From Lindgomyces ingoldianus (lineage: Eukaryota; Ascomycota; Dothideomycetes; Pleosporales; Lindgomycetaceae): a DNA stretch of 64,000 bases. Shown here piece after piece: positions 50,501 to 61,351 of the stretch (positions are counted from its first letter, which is position 1; every line of letters starts with the position of its first letter). Under the pieces are notes generated by a model. It was not told the origin of the DNA and did no database searches. It worked only from the letters and a program-made list of their open reading frames with translations. The position numbers and the translations under genes are program-made. The stretch covers positions 1,711,672 through 1,775,671 of the forward strand of contig NW_022985163.1 of the NCBI RefSeq assembly GCF_010093535.1, given 5' to 3'.

Positions 50501-51559
50501 TAACTTTATAGACATGTTACTTAGAAGGTCTAACAGTAAGCTATTAGACACCTCTAGACTTTTCTTTTCCTCCTCCTCTGCCCTTCTTTCTCTTCTTTTT
50601 CTCCTCCTCTCTTCTCTTTAGACTCTCTTTAAACCCCTTTTACTTTATCCTTAGCTACTTAAAAGCGCTGCAATGTCTGCCTAAAGGTTAGACACTAAAG
50701 CCTCTAAGGCTAAAACCTATTAAAGCAGCTTAGTATTCTAGTAGAATAAGGCTACCTAAACACTAGCTATAAGAAGCCTAGCCTTCTAGCTCTTTACAAC
50801 CTGCGCTACCTGCGCTAGGTTCTAAGTAAACTTTAAAATAGCTTTAAAGGCTCTTTTCTTATTTTTTTTACTTTCTATGTTTTAGGCTGCTGCCTATAGC
50901 TTAAGATAGCTCTAAAAAACTAAAAATTTCTCTTTATAATATAAAAGGACTTACGCACGCATTAGTAAACTATACCCTAGCTATATTAGACTATATTTAT
51001 ATAAAGTTATATTTTTTATTATGTAAAGTGTAATACTTATATTTCTTTAATTTAAAAGACTAAAAGGAAAACTTAACTTAAAAGCTGCAGGTAAGGGCGT
51101 AGGCAGCCTAAAAGCAGATAACTTAAAACACCTCTAAAAAGGCTCTAGGAGGGGGGCAGAGCAGCATAGTAATTTTCTTTAATGCTATAATTAGTTAGCA
51201 GACTAAGCTATAAGATGTTAGGTGCACAATAATACCTATAAAGTAAAGATTTAAATAATAGCTAAAAAAGAAACTAATAATATTAACTAGACTATATAAG
51301 TAAGGCAAGTAAACACTTATTGCTATAAATAATAAATTTGCTATATTAATAATAACTACACTACTAGTTACTACTAAACAAAAACATTATAACAAAAGCA
51401 TTATATTAGTATTAGGTTTTTAGTTTATTTTTTAGTAACAGGAAATTTTAGTTAAAATAGTTATACTTATTATATTTTATTTAAATTAGTTTTAAATTAG
51501 TTCTAAATATTTTTTACACACTGCAAATAAAAACTATTAGCCTATAGAAAAAGGGGTAG

Positions 51560-51849
51560 TGTAACAATTCTATAAATTATTCTATCTTAGGTTGCTTAGA
51601 TCCTATCTAAAGGGTCTCTATATTAGCCCTAACTATGACTTAACCTAGTCCCCTGCTGTTACCCTTATTCCCTTATATATTTAGTCGCACCTTGCCTTTA
51701 TAGCTAGCTTAGTAGTTTTCTAATATCCTACGTACAAGGCCTATAGGTGTCATTAGTATTCCTAGGTCTCTGAGTCCCTACGCACTCCCATATGCCTCTA
51801 AGTGGATTCATACCGCATTCAGACCTATTGTCTTGCCTACGCCGTTACA
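51560..51849 (+). repeat. 3' LTR of gypsy II
   Basis: 290 bp, TGTAACAATTCTATA...GCCGTTACA. Here the left half is mutated and the right half preserved, the mirror of the 5' LTR. Confidence 0.92.
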
Positions 51850-51869
51850 TTATTAAGTTAAAGTGCCTG

Positions 51870-52950
51870 CAGTAATACCTAATTATATGTATATTTAGCT
51901 GCTATAGAGATCTATAATAGCCCTTTTACTACTTATTATTTAGATTATTTAAATTAAACTTTACTTTATTACATAGGTTGTAACATGCCTAATTAAGCAC
52001 TTTCTGCTTAATGTAGAGGCCTCTAGCAGCGTGTTTAAAGTGCTTTATTATAAACCTATTACACCTGCTTTTGCGTAACGCTGCTTTTAAAAAATTACTA
52101 AATTTACTAGCAGAATATTAAGACTATATGTACATATAATTTCTCTTAATCTAAGCTTTTAGAACAGTAAAGGTAAGTTTTATTAAGTTATAATTAGGCA
52201 AGTAAGGTAGTAAGTAGCGCATAATATAGCTAGCTTACTTAAGAATTTTAGTAATCTTATAATTTATATAAATTAACATATTATTAAAGACTATTACTCT
52301 AAGTTTTTTACTATATATTACTTAAAGTGTAAGGATTAAACACTTCTCTATTTAAACTATAAACTCCTCTTAACTATAGTATTCTTTCTTAATGCCTGTG
52401 CAAGGGAGATACCTATAGTAGGTATAGGCAGGCAGGATTGCCTATGTGTCCCCTCTTTTTAAATCCTGCGCGTAATAAGCTTTATAGCTAACTAAAGCAT
52501 ATGCATAGTAACACTAGCCTATTTTTTTTATTAAATATTAACTTATTTAAAAACACTAAATTATTAGCTGTAAAGCGCTTTATACTGTTATAATAAAACT
52601 TTTAAAGCTAATTATTTTAAGTAATGTAGAAAAGCAGCATTATATAATAAAACTAATTATTATTTTTTAAGTACTTACTAATAGTTAATAATAACTTAAT
52701 CTGCACACCTTTTTTTACTTCTAACTACTGCTATATCTTACTGCAATACATCTAGCCTAATTAAATTAGCTTATTAAATAGAGCCTTACTGTTTTTAGGA
52801 GTTATCTTAGGCCTAGCACTAAGGGCGCGCTGTACTAGTTTACGCACACAGCTATACTTTTTTAAGTTCCTAATAACATTACAAACAGCTGTTATACTAC
52901 AACCCTCTTAGTCTACTATAGCCTCTAGGGTCTATCCTAGCTGTACAAAT
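51870..52950 (-). pseudogene. Degenerate DDE_3 transposase of element C
   Basis: Minus-strand translation through stops gives SYKAYYAQDLKRGDT, then VIVFNN, about 35 residues on LLPYLPNYNLIKLTFTVLKA, then RKSRCNRF. These correspond to the DDE_3 blocks with catalytic Asp and motif prolines lost to C-to-T/G-to-A changes. Closest to the transposase of A in the last block. Confidence 0.75.
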
Positions 52951-53089
52951 TAGTGTATATTTATCTAGGTACGCGTAGAGAGGCTACAGGAAGTGAATTA
53001 GGGGGGTACAGGAGTACTAGGAGGTGCTTAACAAGGTAGGCGTACAGAAACACTATATAGGCAATACATGCTAGAATTGCGCTTCTACA

Positions 53090-53325
53090 ACTCTAAAAAT
53101 TTGTTAAGATAAGCCTTTTATATAGGCAACTGCAGCCTTAACTTACCTAGGGTTAATTATAAGTATAAGTGTAGATACTAATGTGTTATAGTTAAATTTA
53201 TAAAAGTTGCAGATTTAGGTGGGAAAACTAAGTGGTAAGGGAATTACGCGATGCGCGCTAAGAGAAAACGCCGATTTATTGTCCTAACAAATTGCCAAGA
53301 ATCCAGAGAATTTCGCACACGACAA
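53090..53325. repeat. Right terminal inverted repeat of element C (uninterrupted)
   Basis: About 235 bp, inverted copy of the three left fragments. It serves as the reference showing where A and B entered the left copy. Confidence 0.85.
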
Positions 53326-53327
53326 TA

Positions 53328-53581
53328 CTGCGCCGCGACAAGTCAAGCGAGATCTTCTCGTGCGAATGTAAAGAGGCGCTGTTGTCCTGCTGCGGGCTGC
53401 GGAGTGAACCTCGATCGACAAGGACGGCATCAAGAGAGTCTGCAGTGGCGACATTACGGACCGTATACACTCCGTGGTAAGATGCGTTCAGCTGTGGCGA
53501 TGAAACGATTTAGGAAACCATGGCGCAGCCAAGACCTCCATTTGCCCCGGTCAGGATAATTGTACCTTTCCGATCAGTCAT
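53328..53581 (-). pseudogene. SDR2, 5' part, with one premature TAA
   Basis: Minus strand from ATG 53581. It encodes the nucleotide-binding start of an SDR (TIILTGANGGLG, residues 8-18) and runs to the TA at 53326-53327 where element C begins. The coding frame continues at 28677. Codon 24 is TAA (53510-53512); CAA to TAA would be a RIP-type change. A comparable frame resumes immediately after. The 3' part is at 27710-28677. Confidence 0.85.
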
Positions 53582-55374
53582 GGTTGATTTAAACGAGGCA
53601 GAAAGGTTGCTGTTTAGTAGATGGGGAAAACAGGAGGGTGCAGATTATTAAATCTATGCATCTACTAAATCCACCCCAGGGAGGCAGCGGGTAAAAACTA
53701 CTTGTACAGCCCACGCGCCGTGTTTCTCGGTACCGAACATATGGTCAATATCGACCCCTCACCAACGCTATACTGTCGTATCAGATGGATGGATGTCTTT
53801 ATTACGCCCGGCTCTAGCCTAGAGGGCACTAGTAGTTTATTACATAAGCAATTCCTTAGTAATAGCATACCTTTTAATAGCCTATACATGTAAAATATCT
53901 ATCTCTCTGTATTTTCCTAGTAAACTTTTTTATACCTCTTATATTTAGTAAGTAGTAAGTATTTTTAAGGCTCTCTTTTTTAAGTGTTTAGTGTCTTTTT
54001 ATTAGTAAATAAAGCAGAACCTACTAGCGTATAAGTGTTAGTATAGTGTAGAATTATTCTTAAAGTTATAAGATCTTAGGAGTTTTGCAATTATGTGCAG
54101 CAGCTGTGCAACAGCAGCAGTAGGCCTTGTTTATAATAAGTAATAATAGTGTAGGTTTTAAAAAAAGTTCTAGTTACTCTAGAACTAGAGTTCTAGGTTG
54201 TAGACAGAGAGAATAGGCAATAATTAATATAGCAAGCTACAGTAGGGCAGCGTAGTTTTTAAGCTTAATGTTCTAGCTTTTAGAGTAAGAGCTAGTAGTT
54301 TAGATGCTAAGGGTTAGAAAAGGTAATATAAGTGTAAGAGAAATAGTAGTAGTAAGGTGTTTTTACTAGTGCTAGATAACATACTAGTAGCCACACTTAC
54401 ATATAACAGCTAAAAAGGTATATGTAATAATAGTAAGTAGAATAGCAATAGGCATAGTAGTAGTTAGTGTAGTAATAATAAGCGCAGCAATAGTAGGTAA
54501 AGTAGTAATAAGTGTATTAGTAGACATAACTTAGACTACTAAGATAAAAATAAGTTAAAATAAAAAGTAGATAGTAGTCTAGCTATTAGTGTTATTTAAA
54601 GGCTTTAAAAAGTAGCAGCAGAAGCAGTGTTAATGTCTTAGTAGCTAAGAAAATCTAGTATTATATCTACTAATAAATAGTCTTACTTATAGAACTTAAG
54701 TAAATCTTTATTACTTAGTTTTACAGCTTTATAGGGTAACATAATCTCTATTTTATAGATTAAGTAGGTACATATATATTCTTAATTTTTATTCTTTTTT
54801 GCGTATATAAAGCTGCATGTTGCTAGCTGCGTTAGAGATGCAGCTACACATTTCTATGTAGATAGGAATGTAGTGTAATGTAACTAAATTATTTAGAAAA
54901 ATTATAACATGTTAAATAATAATAGTAAATTAGTTTAGCATAGGTAAGACAGTAACAGTAAAGCAGTTTAGTGTGTATACGTGTTTAATAGCAGCGGCGA
55001 GGTAGGTCGGCTTGATGGAGGTGATGCAAGTGACAATAGAGTCTTAAATATATTTGAATTTGCTCCTGCTGCCATTTTTCCTCCGGGAGAGAGAGGTAGG
55101 GGGGGGGCGCAAATTCTGAAGTCGTGGTCGACAGCCGGGCTACTGTCGTATCAGGCATAAGCAGTGTGCGTGGTCGGTGCGGTGGCTAGGCAAATCAGCA
55201 GAATATCGCCCATCCATTGTTGAAAGTACTCGACAATAGCCTTTGTTTATCTCTGCGCCGCATCGACCAAGTACATTCACAGTAATCTCCAGTACCTTAA
55301 ATTAGCACTATCTAGATTTAGGGGTGCTCAATTTCCGCAGACTTAGAGTACAGGCCCTTGTACAAAAAATAAAG
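53582..55374. other. Intergenic region with a RIP-mutated block
   Basis: 53582-53830 is of ordinary composition. From about 53830 to 54980 it is AT-rich with many gtagtaata-type words, probably an unidentified RIP-mutated repeat; no LTR or terminal inverted repeat found. The 14-bp word tactgtcgtatcag occurs at 53771-53784 and 55141-55154, on either side of the block. The rest, to 55374, has no supported gene. Confidence 0.4.
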
Positions 55375-56735
55375 CTAAAGAAGATTCAGGTGAGTAAAGA
55401 GTTTGAACCCGCCTGGAACTTGGTGTTGGAATGTCCCGTGAGGGTCCCACTTGGCTGCAATCTCACGCAAACGGCGCATGTTGGCATCTGTGTAACTAGA
55501 TAGAGGATCCTGGTACGGTGCCGCATAGTTCAAGGACAAGTATGGATCAAATGCGTCCAACTTCTTCATATCTTGGCTGATTGCATCCATGAGTGAGTGG
55601 CCATATGTCTTGATGATCTGGTCATCATTCGCGAATGTGTAGCTGATGCTCAATAAGGCGATGACTAGCGACTGGTTCAGGTTCTCTCTATGGCCGAAGC
55701 CAAGGGAGTTGGAGGCCTGGTGACGCGCATAAAGTGCTGGTGGGAGGGGCTCCAGGGTGGGCGACGAGACAATGCCTGAAACTCGTGCTATAGTTGGGAG
55801 GCTTTCATTGAAGCGGAAGAATGTGGCGTTGATGGCTGCCTCAGTAGACACAAAAGTAAGTGTATTCCAGAAAATACCGGGGTCAACACAGTCAGAACCG
55901 AACAAGGAAATGTAACACAAAGCGATGATTTTGAACACTTACCGTTGGCCACTCGCCGCCTGATCCCTCAAGTCCTTGGAAAGCTGCGTGACGTTGGAGA
56001 TACCATCTCTACGAAACAATACGGGCAGGCTCCTTGTCTTCGCAAAAATGGGAGGATCCTCTATAGGCTTGGTATATTCCAGCTGGTTTGCAACAACAAG
56101 GCCAGCAGAAGCGGAGAAACCCCAGGTCAATGTCAGGTGTGCGAATTCGTCGTATGTCACTGGGTCGTTGATCCTAATAAACTCGTGGACTACATCGACC
56201 CAAACATCTGGCAGATAGTACGCAAAACCACCAAAAAAGGTTCTTGCTCAAAAGTTTGCATGTCAATGCGGGTGACGATGCCGAAGTTGTTGCTACCGCC
56301 CCGTAGAGCCCATAAAAGATCTGAATTTTCGTTCTCATTAGCGTTAACAATAGTCCCATCTGCCAGCACCACCTCAAAGTTGAGAACGGTATCTGCTGTC
56401 CAGCCATAACGAGTCCCGAAATAAGAAATACCGCCTCCGGTACTCAAGCCCCCAATGCCCACGCCGGCCGTGCGGCCGCCATTGACGTTGAGATACATAG
56501 GGTCCAGCTTGGAGTAAACCAGGTCCCATGTACCGCCTGCGCCAAGTGACACGGTCGCCGTAGCTGAATTCACTTTGACTGTGTTCAGCTTTCTTAGATC
56601 AAGAGTTACACCGCCTTCAATATTAGCAGCGCCCGCCCAAGCGGTTTGCCCTCCTGAGCGGATGGCGAATTGGCATTCCTTTTTCGCCTCATCCTTGAGA
56701 TCCACGTAGAGGCCTGTAAGAGTTTCAACTAGTGA
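55375..56735 (-). pseudogene. BBE-like FAD-linked oxidase, 5'-truncated and frameshifted
   Basis: Minus strand. The first part (to 56248) has the FAD_binding_4 signature: CQFAIRSGGQTAWAG, GVGIGGLSTGGGISY, and RGGSNNFGIVTR. The family's FAD-linking histidine (RSGGH) is Gln here. A one-base loss near 56240-56248 (after QTFEQ) shifts the frame; the next frame continues with family-like GGFAYYLPDVW and TYDEFAHLTLTWGF. A third part (55375-55938) gives the C-terminal LNYAAPYQDPLSSY and PGGFKLF motifs. A GTAAGT donor lies at 55940, but the available acceptor joins it out of frame. Residues before the FAD domain, including any signal peptide, are missing and replaced by GMC sequence. Intact enzymes of this family oxidise sugars or alkaloid-type substrates; this copy is almost surely dead. 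Confidence 0.85.
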
Positions 56736-58513
56736 CGACTCTATGATCGTCTTTTCAACAGGTGGTGGCTCAACCTTACCTAGCTTCTCCCACTCACTGA
56801 GAGTCTGCAATTCATTACCAGGCGCAAATGCAAAGGGAGCTGAGAATGGATATAACGTTTGGAACTCGGCAGCCAACCGCATAGATAAGCGAACGGCCAC
56901 CCGAGCCGCTTTTAGATCGTCCTTGTGGCCGAACATCGGATGCGTTATTCTGGGATTAATAAGGGGGTCCGTACTCGTTATCTCAAGGCGGCCTGGTAAC
57001 GGAGCGTTAGTGATTACTAGTCGTTTGCCTCTATGGGAGTGGATTTGAAACTTTACCTGTGGCCCGAGGTTGCAGTATAGTGGGATAGATAGAAAAGAGC
57101 GAGCGCCCTAGCACAGCGCGTTCAAGTGAGTTGAGGGGTATGATCATAATTTCGATATTAGGAACTTCATGATTACATGATGAGTCCTCTATGTGTGATG
57201 TCGTAACTTGCATGGCTGCCTCGTCGATTGAGTCTGTATGGAGGAAGATGGCAGCTGGCGCCGAGCTGAAGCTCATCCATCCTTTTCCGGTGAAGATCCA
57301 TAAAAGTATATGCCAAAGGCCCCATATTGCGCTCTCAAGAAAGTGTAGTGTCTCCTTCTTGGGTAGCTCGAGCATAATTGGGATGGCGTAGTGGTCAGAA
57401 AAGTCAGCTCCTACGCCAGGCAGCTCCTTAATGAGGGGAATGCCTAGACTTGACTCAGTCGAGTTTTCCCCACCGGGTCCAATGCCACTCAGAAGCAGTA
57501 ACTGAGGAGTATTCATGGCTCCGCAAGTTAGAATGACCTCTCTTTGGGCTTTGACGAGATAGTGTTTGCCTGTTTTTGGACCAGTGGAAGACCGAATATA
57601 TACCCCAGTGACGGCGCGCCCAATTTGTTCATCGCCAGCTATTTCCAAGCGGGACGCAACTGTGCCAGTGCACACGCGCAAATGCTTAATCCTCTCTCGA
57701 GCAATAGTTTTGCTCAGGTACGCCGTCAAGGCTGAAACCCTTTCCCCATTCTTGTCAATGGCAGTTTCGAGGGGAAAGTAGCCGCATGAAGGGGCGCCTG
57801 GGTCGTTGCAATCGTCCAAAATCGAAATACCAATGTTTCTAGCCGCTTTCTCAAGACTGCGGGATGAATATTAGTTTAGTTTCGCGTTCGTTCTAAGCTC
57901 CAAGGAGGCTTACTACTTTAGCCACTTGAACGGATACGGTGGCTTGCGCAACTTGATGGGTCCACCACGGCCTCTCATATGAGACCGAGACTTATCTAAC
58001 GGCTCAGTAGCATTCTCAAGTCTCCTAAAGTATGGCTCAACCTTATCCCATGCCCAATCTTTCAACCCCATATTGCTCCACATGGTATAGTTTCCTGGGC
58101 TGCCTCGAGTCCAGAGCATGGCATTGAGACGAGAAGCACCACCAATGCCGTTGACTGTCCAAAGCTGATTGCTCCTCCCGTGGGCGTGATGTATCGGCTC
58201 TGACCAGATCGTGCTTTGGACCTGCAAGGTATCCGTCCAAAACATATTCTGACTTAGTAATGGTATTCGCGAAACAAGATTGTTCTTCACACGTCCTCTT
58301 TCAATTAGAAGAACAGAAACGTTTGGGTCCTCAGAAAGACGTGAAGCGAGAACACAACCAACCGTTCCACCTAGAATGTTCGCGTTTCCGCAGTTAGAGA
58401 AGGACCCCCTGTAAAGTGAGTCCAACCTTACCTCCAACAACAATGTAATCGTAGGCTTTTCCGTCAACATCTTCCGGTGAGCACTCTGGGTATGACACAA
58501 AAGGCCACATCAT
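56736..58513 (-). pseudogene. GMC oxidoreductase, 3'-truncated and frameshifted
   Basis: Minus strand. Exon 1 (58432-58513) starts at ATG 58513 and ends in YDYIVVGG. A 61-nt intron leads to exon 2 (57914-58370) with GTVGCVLASRLSED, completing the FAD-binding GxGxxG, and the GMC signature around GIGGASRLNAMLWTRG. A 57-nt intron (57857-57913) leads to exon 3 with the second signature GAMNTPQLLLLSGIGPG. Near 57050-57056 the frame breaks; one extra A would explain it. The next frame continues as RLVITNAPLPG and LKAARVAVRLSMRLA, to about 56740. The C-terminal part with the catalytic His and His/Asn pair is absent; the sequence runs directly into the BBE-like remnant. Junction uncertain by about 60 bp. 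GMC enzymes oxidise alcohols, sugars or aryl alcohols with FAD; this copy is non-functional as read. Confidence 0.82.
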
Positions 58514-59440
58514 GGGAGGTTTCTCTTGATTTTCGCTGCTATTGTCCTGAAAAGGGCGAAAGAGCTAGAAGGAAAGGGAATGACCGCGCCGATCCGTAGG
58601 ATCGCGGTCTCACGCGGTGGAGTGGACTGGTACCGTTAGGCGGTGACTGTCTCCGGGCTTATAAACTTAGCTACGTAAGGCCGTCTTGAGATACTACAAA
58701 ACAATCTCATCCAAGAGCTCTCCAGTGCCCAAACGTTGAGGGGCAGGGTAAGGAATAAAGGCATTGTAATATCAAGGCAACACACATATGATTGGCAGAG
58801 GAGGAGCGCCAACTCCTGGTAGGATTGTACTGCTGTGCCACGTGGATGCATTCACCAAATCACAGCACGGCCTAAGATAGAGACTGCAGCTGCAAATCGA
58901 GGGTAGATTCGCACTAGGCAACGAGACCTGCTCCGAATGCGTTCGCGACCCCATAAGATATTCAGGTGTCTTTTCGGGACTAGGATTATTGCCATTTACT
59001 ATTGTGTCAATAAAGCTTCACACGGCGTTCGGTCTCGCCGTCGTGTTCCTGCTATAATACATTGGCTGACGCAAGGGCTGGAACCAATAAGACATAATGC
59101 GCAGGAGCTGAGTATCAAACCCCCAGGACTTTAGTCAGATCCCTTATTATCCAAACTGCGGCGTAGTCCACTACCATTATTAAAAGCTTGCCATAACAAG
59201 TTTAGTTGGATATAAGCAATGTCAAAGTCCGCTCTCTGTCTTGTCTCCCTTCCTTATGAATCAGGAAAGCGCCGAGGCATGATGGAGGCACAGTTCACCG
59301 AGATGAACAGCCCAGACTGAGTCTGCATGCTTCAACATCCGAAATTTACGTAGCTCACTAAATTAAATATCCTGTGCACAAGAGGGATCTGCTGTGGTCA
59401 ACGTCATCCGGCTAGACAATTGCCCTATTAGCCATAGGCT
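58514..59440. other. Intergenic region upstream of the GMC remnant
   Basis: About 930 bp of ordinary composition; only short frames without domains. An acceptor-like ttttcag near 58560 on the minus strand leaves room for an upstream GMC exon, which I cannot place. Nothing else seen. Confidence 0.4.
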
Positions 59441-59656
59441 TTAATGCTCTTAGAGGCCTATAAAAATATGTTTAATAAAGTTTATTATCTAGTTTACACT
59501 AATCTAGCGTAATATAGCTTAAAATATAATAGCTTATAGATTAGAAGCTATACGTTTTAGAACTTAAAGTAAAAAAATAATCTTATAAATCTCAGTACAT
59601 GCTTTATAATAACTAATTTTTTTTAAGTTAGTTATATTATTATGTTATAAAAGTTT

Positions 59657-59733
59657 TGTCACATACAGCTATCTATCTATATATATCCTTCTGCTGTGCT
59701 AGCTAGAAGGTTAACCTTTTAGCAAACGCAACA
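59657..59733. repeat. 77-bp LTR (left), copy 2
   Basis: TGTCACATACAGC...ACGCAACA; matches 59992-60068 and, inverted, the copy 1 LTRs. Confidence 0.87.
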
Positions 59734-59991
59734 GCTATAAGCCTAGTTTACAGTGTAGTGTAGATAGTTAGCGCATAAAAATTTTTACACTCTTATTTTA
59801 CTAATAAAAATGCATTATCTCTAAGCACTATGTGTTTAATTCCTAAACTTAGTAAAAAGTATTTAGGCAGTATGTTTATTATAAAGACTATCTTATATTA
59901 AGATCTATCTCTAAGTTCTATTGCTTAGGCTAGAAGAGAGTATGTTAAGGTTGTTTTACCTCTCTTGTTCTATTGTTTAAGCTAGGGTGTG

Positions 59992-60068
59992 TGTCGCATA
60001 CAGCTATCCGTCTATATATATCCTTCTACTGTGCTAGCTAGAAGGTTAACCTTTTAGCAAACGCAACA
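59992..60068. repeat. 77-bp LTR (right), copy 2
   Basis: TGTCGCATACAGC...ACGCAACA. Confidence 0.87.
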
Positions 60069-60178
60069 AGTTTACTATTATAGGTTTTAGTTAGTGTAGT
60101 TTTAAAAACTCTATAAATTACAATAGTAGCTTAAATTACTTGAAGAGCTAAAAGTGTTTAACTTTTTCTAGTAGTATA

Positions 60179-61276
60179 ACATACTCTATAAGCAAGTTGC
60201 TTACACACCTAAGTTGCTTACTTTTGCTAAGACCCTACTAAACTACTTTTCTTACACTAATACATTTCTAACAACACTACTTAAACGCACTAAAAGAACC
60301 TTAAATACAGCTTACACTTTAAGCTTTTAAATAAGACATAAAACTCTTAAAAAAACATGCTGTAGCTATATATAAAGTTTTTTAAAAAATAAAAAATAAC
60401 TATAGCACTAAATAACTTTTATAAGCTAATTCTACAGCTAACTTATAAAGGCTAGGTAATAAAAAAGAGTAGGTAATTATTAAAACTATACTTAAGCTAT
60501 ATATATAAAGATTTTTTTTAAATAGCATTTATAGCTAATATAGCTAATTCTTTACACGCTAAGTATAATCTAGGCTATATTAGCATAAACTAGCCTAGTA
60601 TGTTTAGAAAGTGTTATTTAAACCTTAAAGTAATGTTTAAGTGTAGTATAACTATAAAAAAGCTTTTTATAAGAGTTCTAAAGTAATTTAAGGCAGGTTT
60701 AGCCTTATAAAGAATATTAAAGCTAAGTATAGTATCTAAAATAATAACATATATAACTTTAATAAAAATAAGCTTTATTATAGGCTAAATATTTATTAAC
60801 TATACTTACACTTAAAACTTTACTTTAAGCTTTAAATAACACTTTATAAACATACTAGGCTAGTTTATGCTAATATAGCCTAGATTATGCTTAGCGCGCA
60901 AAGAATTAGCTATATTAGCTATAAATACTATTTAAAAGAAAAATCCTTACACATATAGCTTAAGTATAGTCTTAATAATTACCTGCTTTTTTTTATTACC
61001 TAATTTTTATAAGTTAGCTATAGAATTAGCTTATAAAAGTTATCTAGTGCTATAGTTATTTATTATCTTTTAAAGGACTTTATACATAGCTGTAGCATAT
61101 TTCTTTAAAAGTTTTATATTTTATTTAAAACTTTAAAGTGTAAGCTATATCTAATGTTTTTTTAGCGTGTTTAAGTAGTATTATTAGGAATACATTAGTG
61201 TAAAAAAAGTAGTTTAGTAGGGTCTTAGTAAAAGTAAGTAACTTAGGTGTGTAAGCAACTCGCCTGTAAAGTACGT
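60179..61276. mobile_element. Fold-back MITE, copy 4
   Basis: 1,098 bp, TA on both sides (60177-60178, 61277-61278), ends ACATACTC...AAGTACGT, halves inversely repeated; heavily RIP-mutated on the left half. Confidence 0.85.
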
Positions 61277-61351
61277 TATAAGCTTATTTACCTTTTATCT
61301 TAATTTAATACTTTACACTTTTTTATATAATTTAAGCTTAAATTAAAGTTA

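Larger units (their letters stand above)
43555..51849 (+). mobile_element. Ty3/gypsy LTR retrotransposon II
   Basis: 8,295 bp inserted in element C, with 290-bp LTRs and perfect duplication TTATT (43550-43554, 51850-51854). A purine run agaaaaaggggtag (51546-51559) precedes the 3' LTR, giving plus orientation. About 7.2 kb without the nested MITE. Coding remnants: a CCHC-like knuckle near 45250-45300 (gag), RT near 47680-48040, and near 50430-50500 a tract resembling a chromodomain start (DYLV-N). That would make it chromovirus-like (inference). Its sequence differs from gypsy I. Confidence 0.9.
28678..53325 (-). mobile_element. Element C: outer IS630/Tc1-like DDE_3 transposon hosting the 24.6-kb nest
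   Basis: Ends are inverted copies beginning TTGTCGTGTGCGAAATTC, flanked by TA (28676-28677; 53326-53327). The right terminal repeat is continuous over about 53090-53325. The left one is broken into 28678-28702, 36656-36667 and 41520 to about 41735 by elements A and B. Subtracting A, B and gypsy II with their duplications leaves about 3.54 kb, a plausible size. The transposase is on the minus strand (51870-52950) and a second ORF lies convergent on the plus strand (41990-43490). Confidence 0.88.
59657..60068. mobile_element. LTR element with tRNA-like interior, copy 2
   Basis: 412 bp, inverted relative to copy 1, with 77-bp direct repeats at 59657-59733 and 59992-60068 and duplication AGTTT (59652-59656, 60069-60073). 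The A-box-like stretch survives as gtgtagatagttagcgc; the B-box-like one is mutated. RIP-type transitions separate it from copy 1. Confidence 0.85.

Noticed and set aside
28678..53325. Giant Starship-type mobile element
   Set aside because: No tyrosine recombinase (DUF3435-like) captain or cargo genes; the size is explained by nested ordinary transposons with their own target duplications.
53251..53559. 102-codon plus-strand frame over the right end of element C
   Set aside because: It crosses the transposon/SDR2 boundary and is antisense to the SDR2 frame; no domain.
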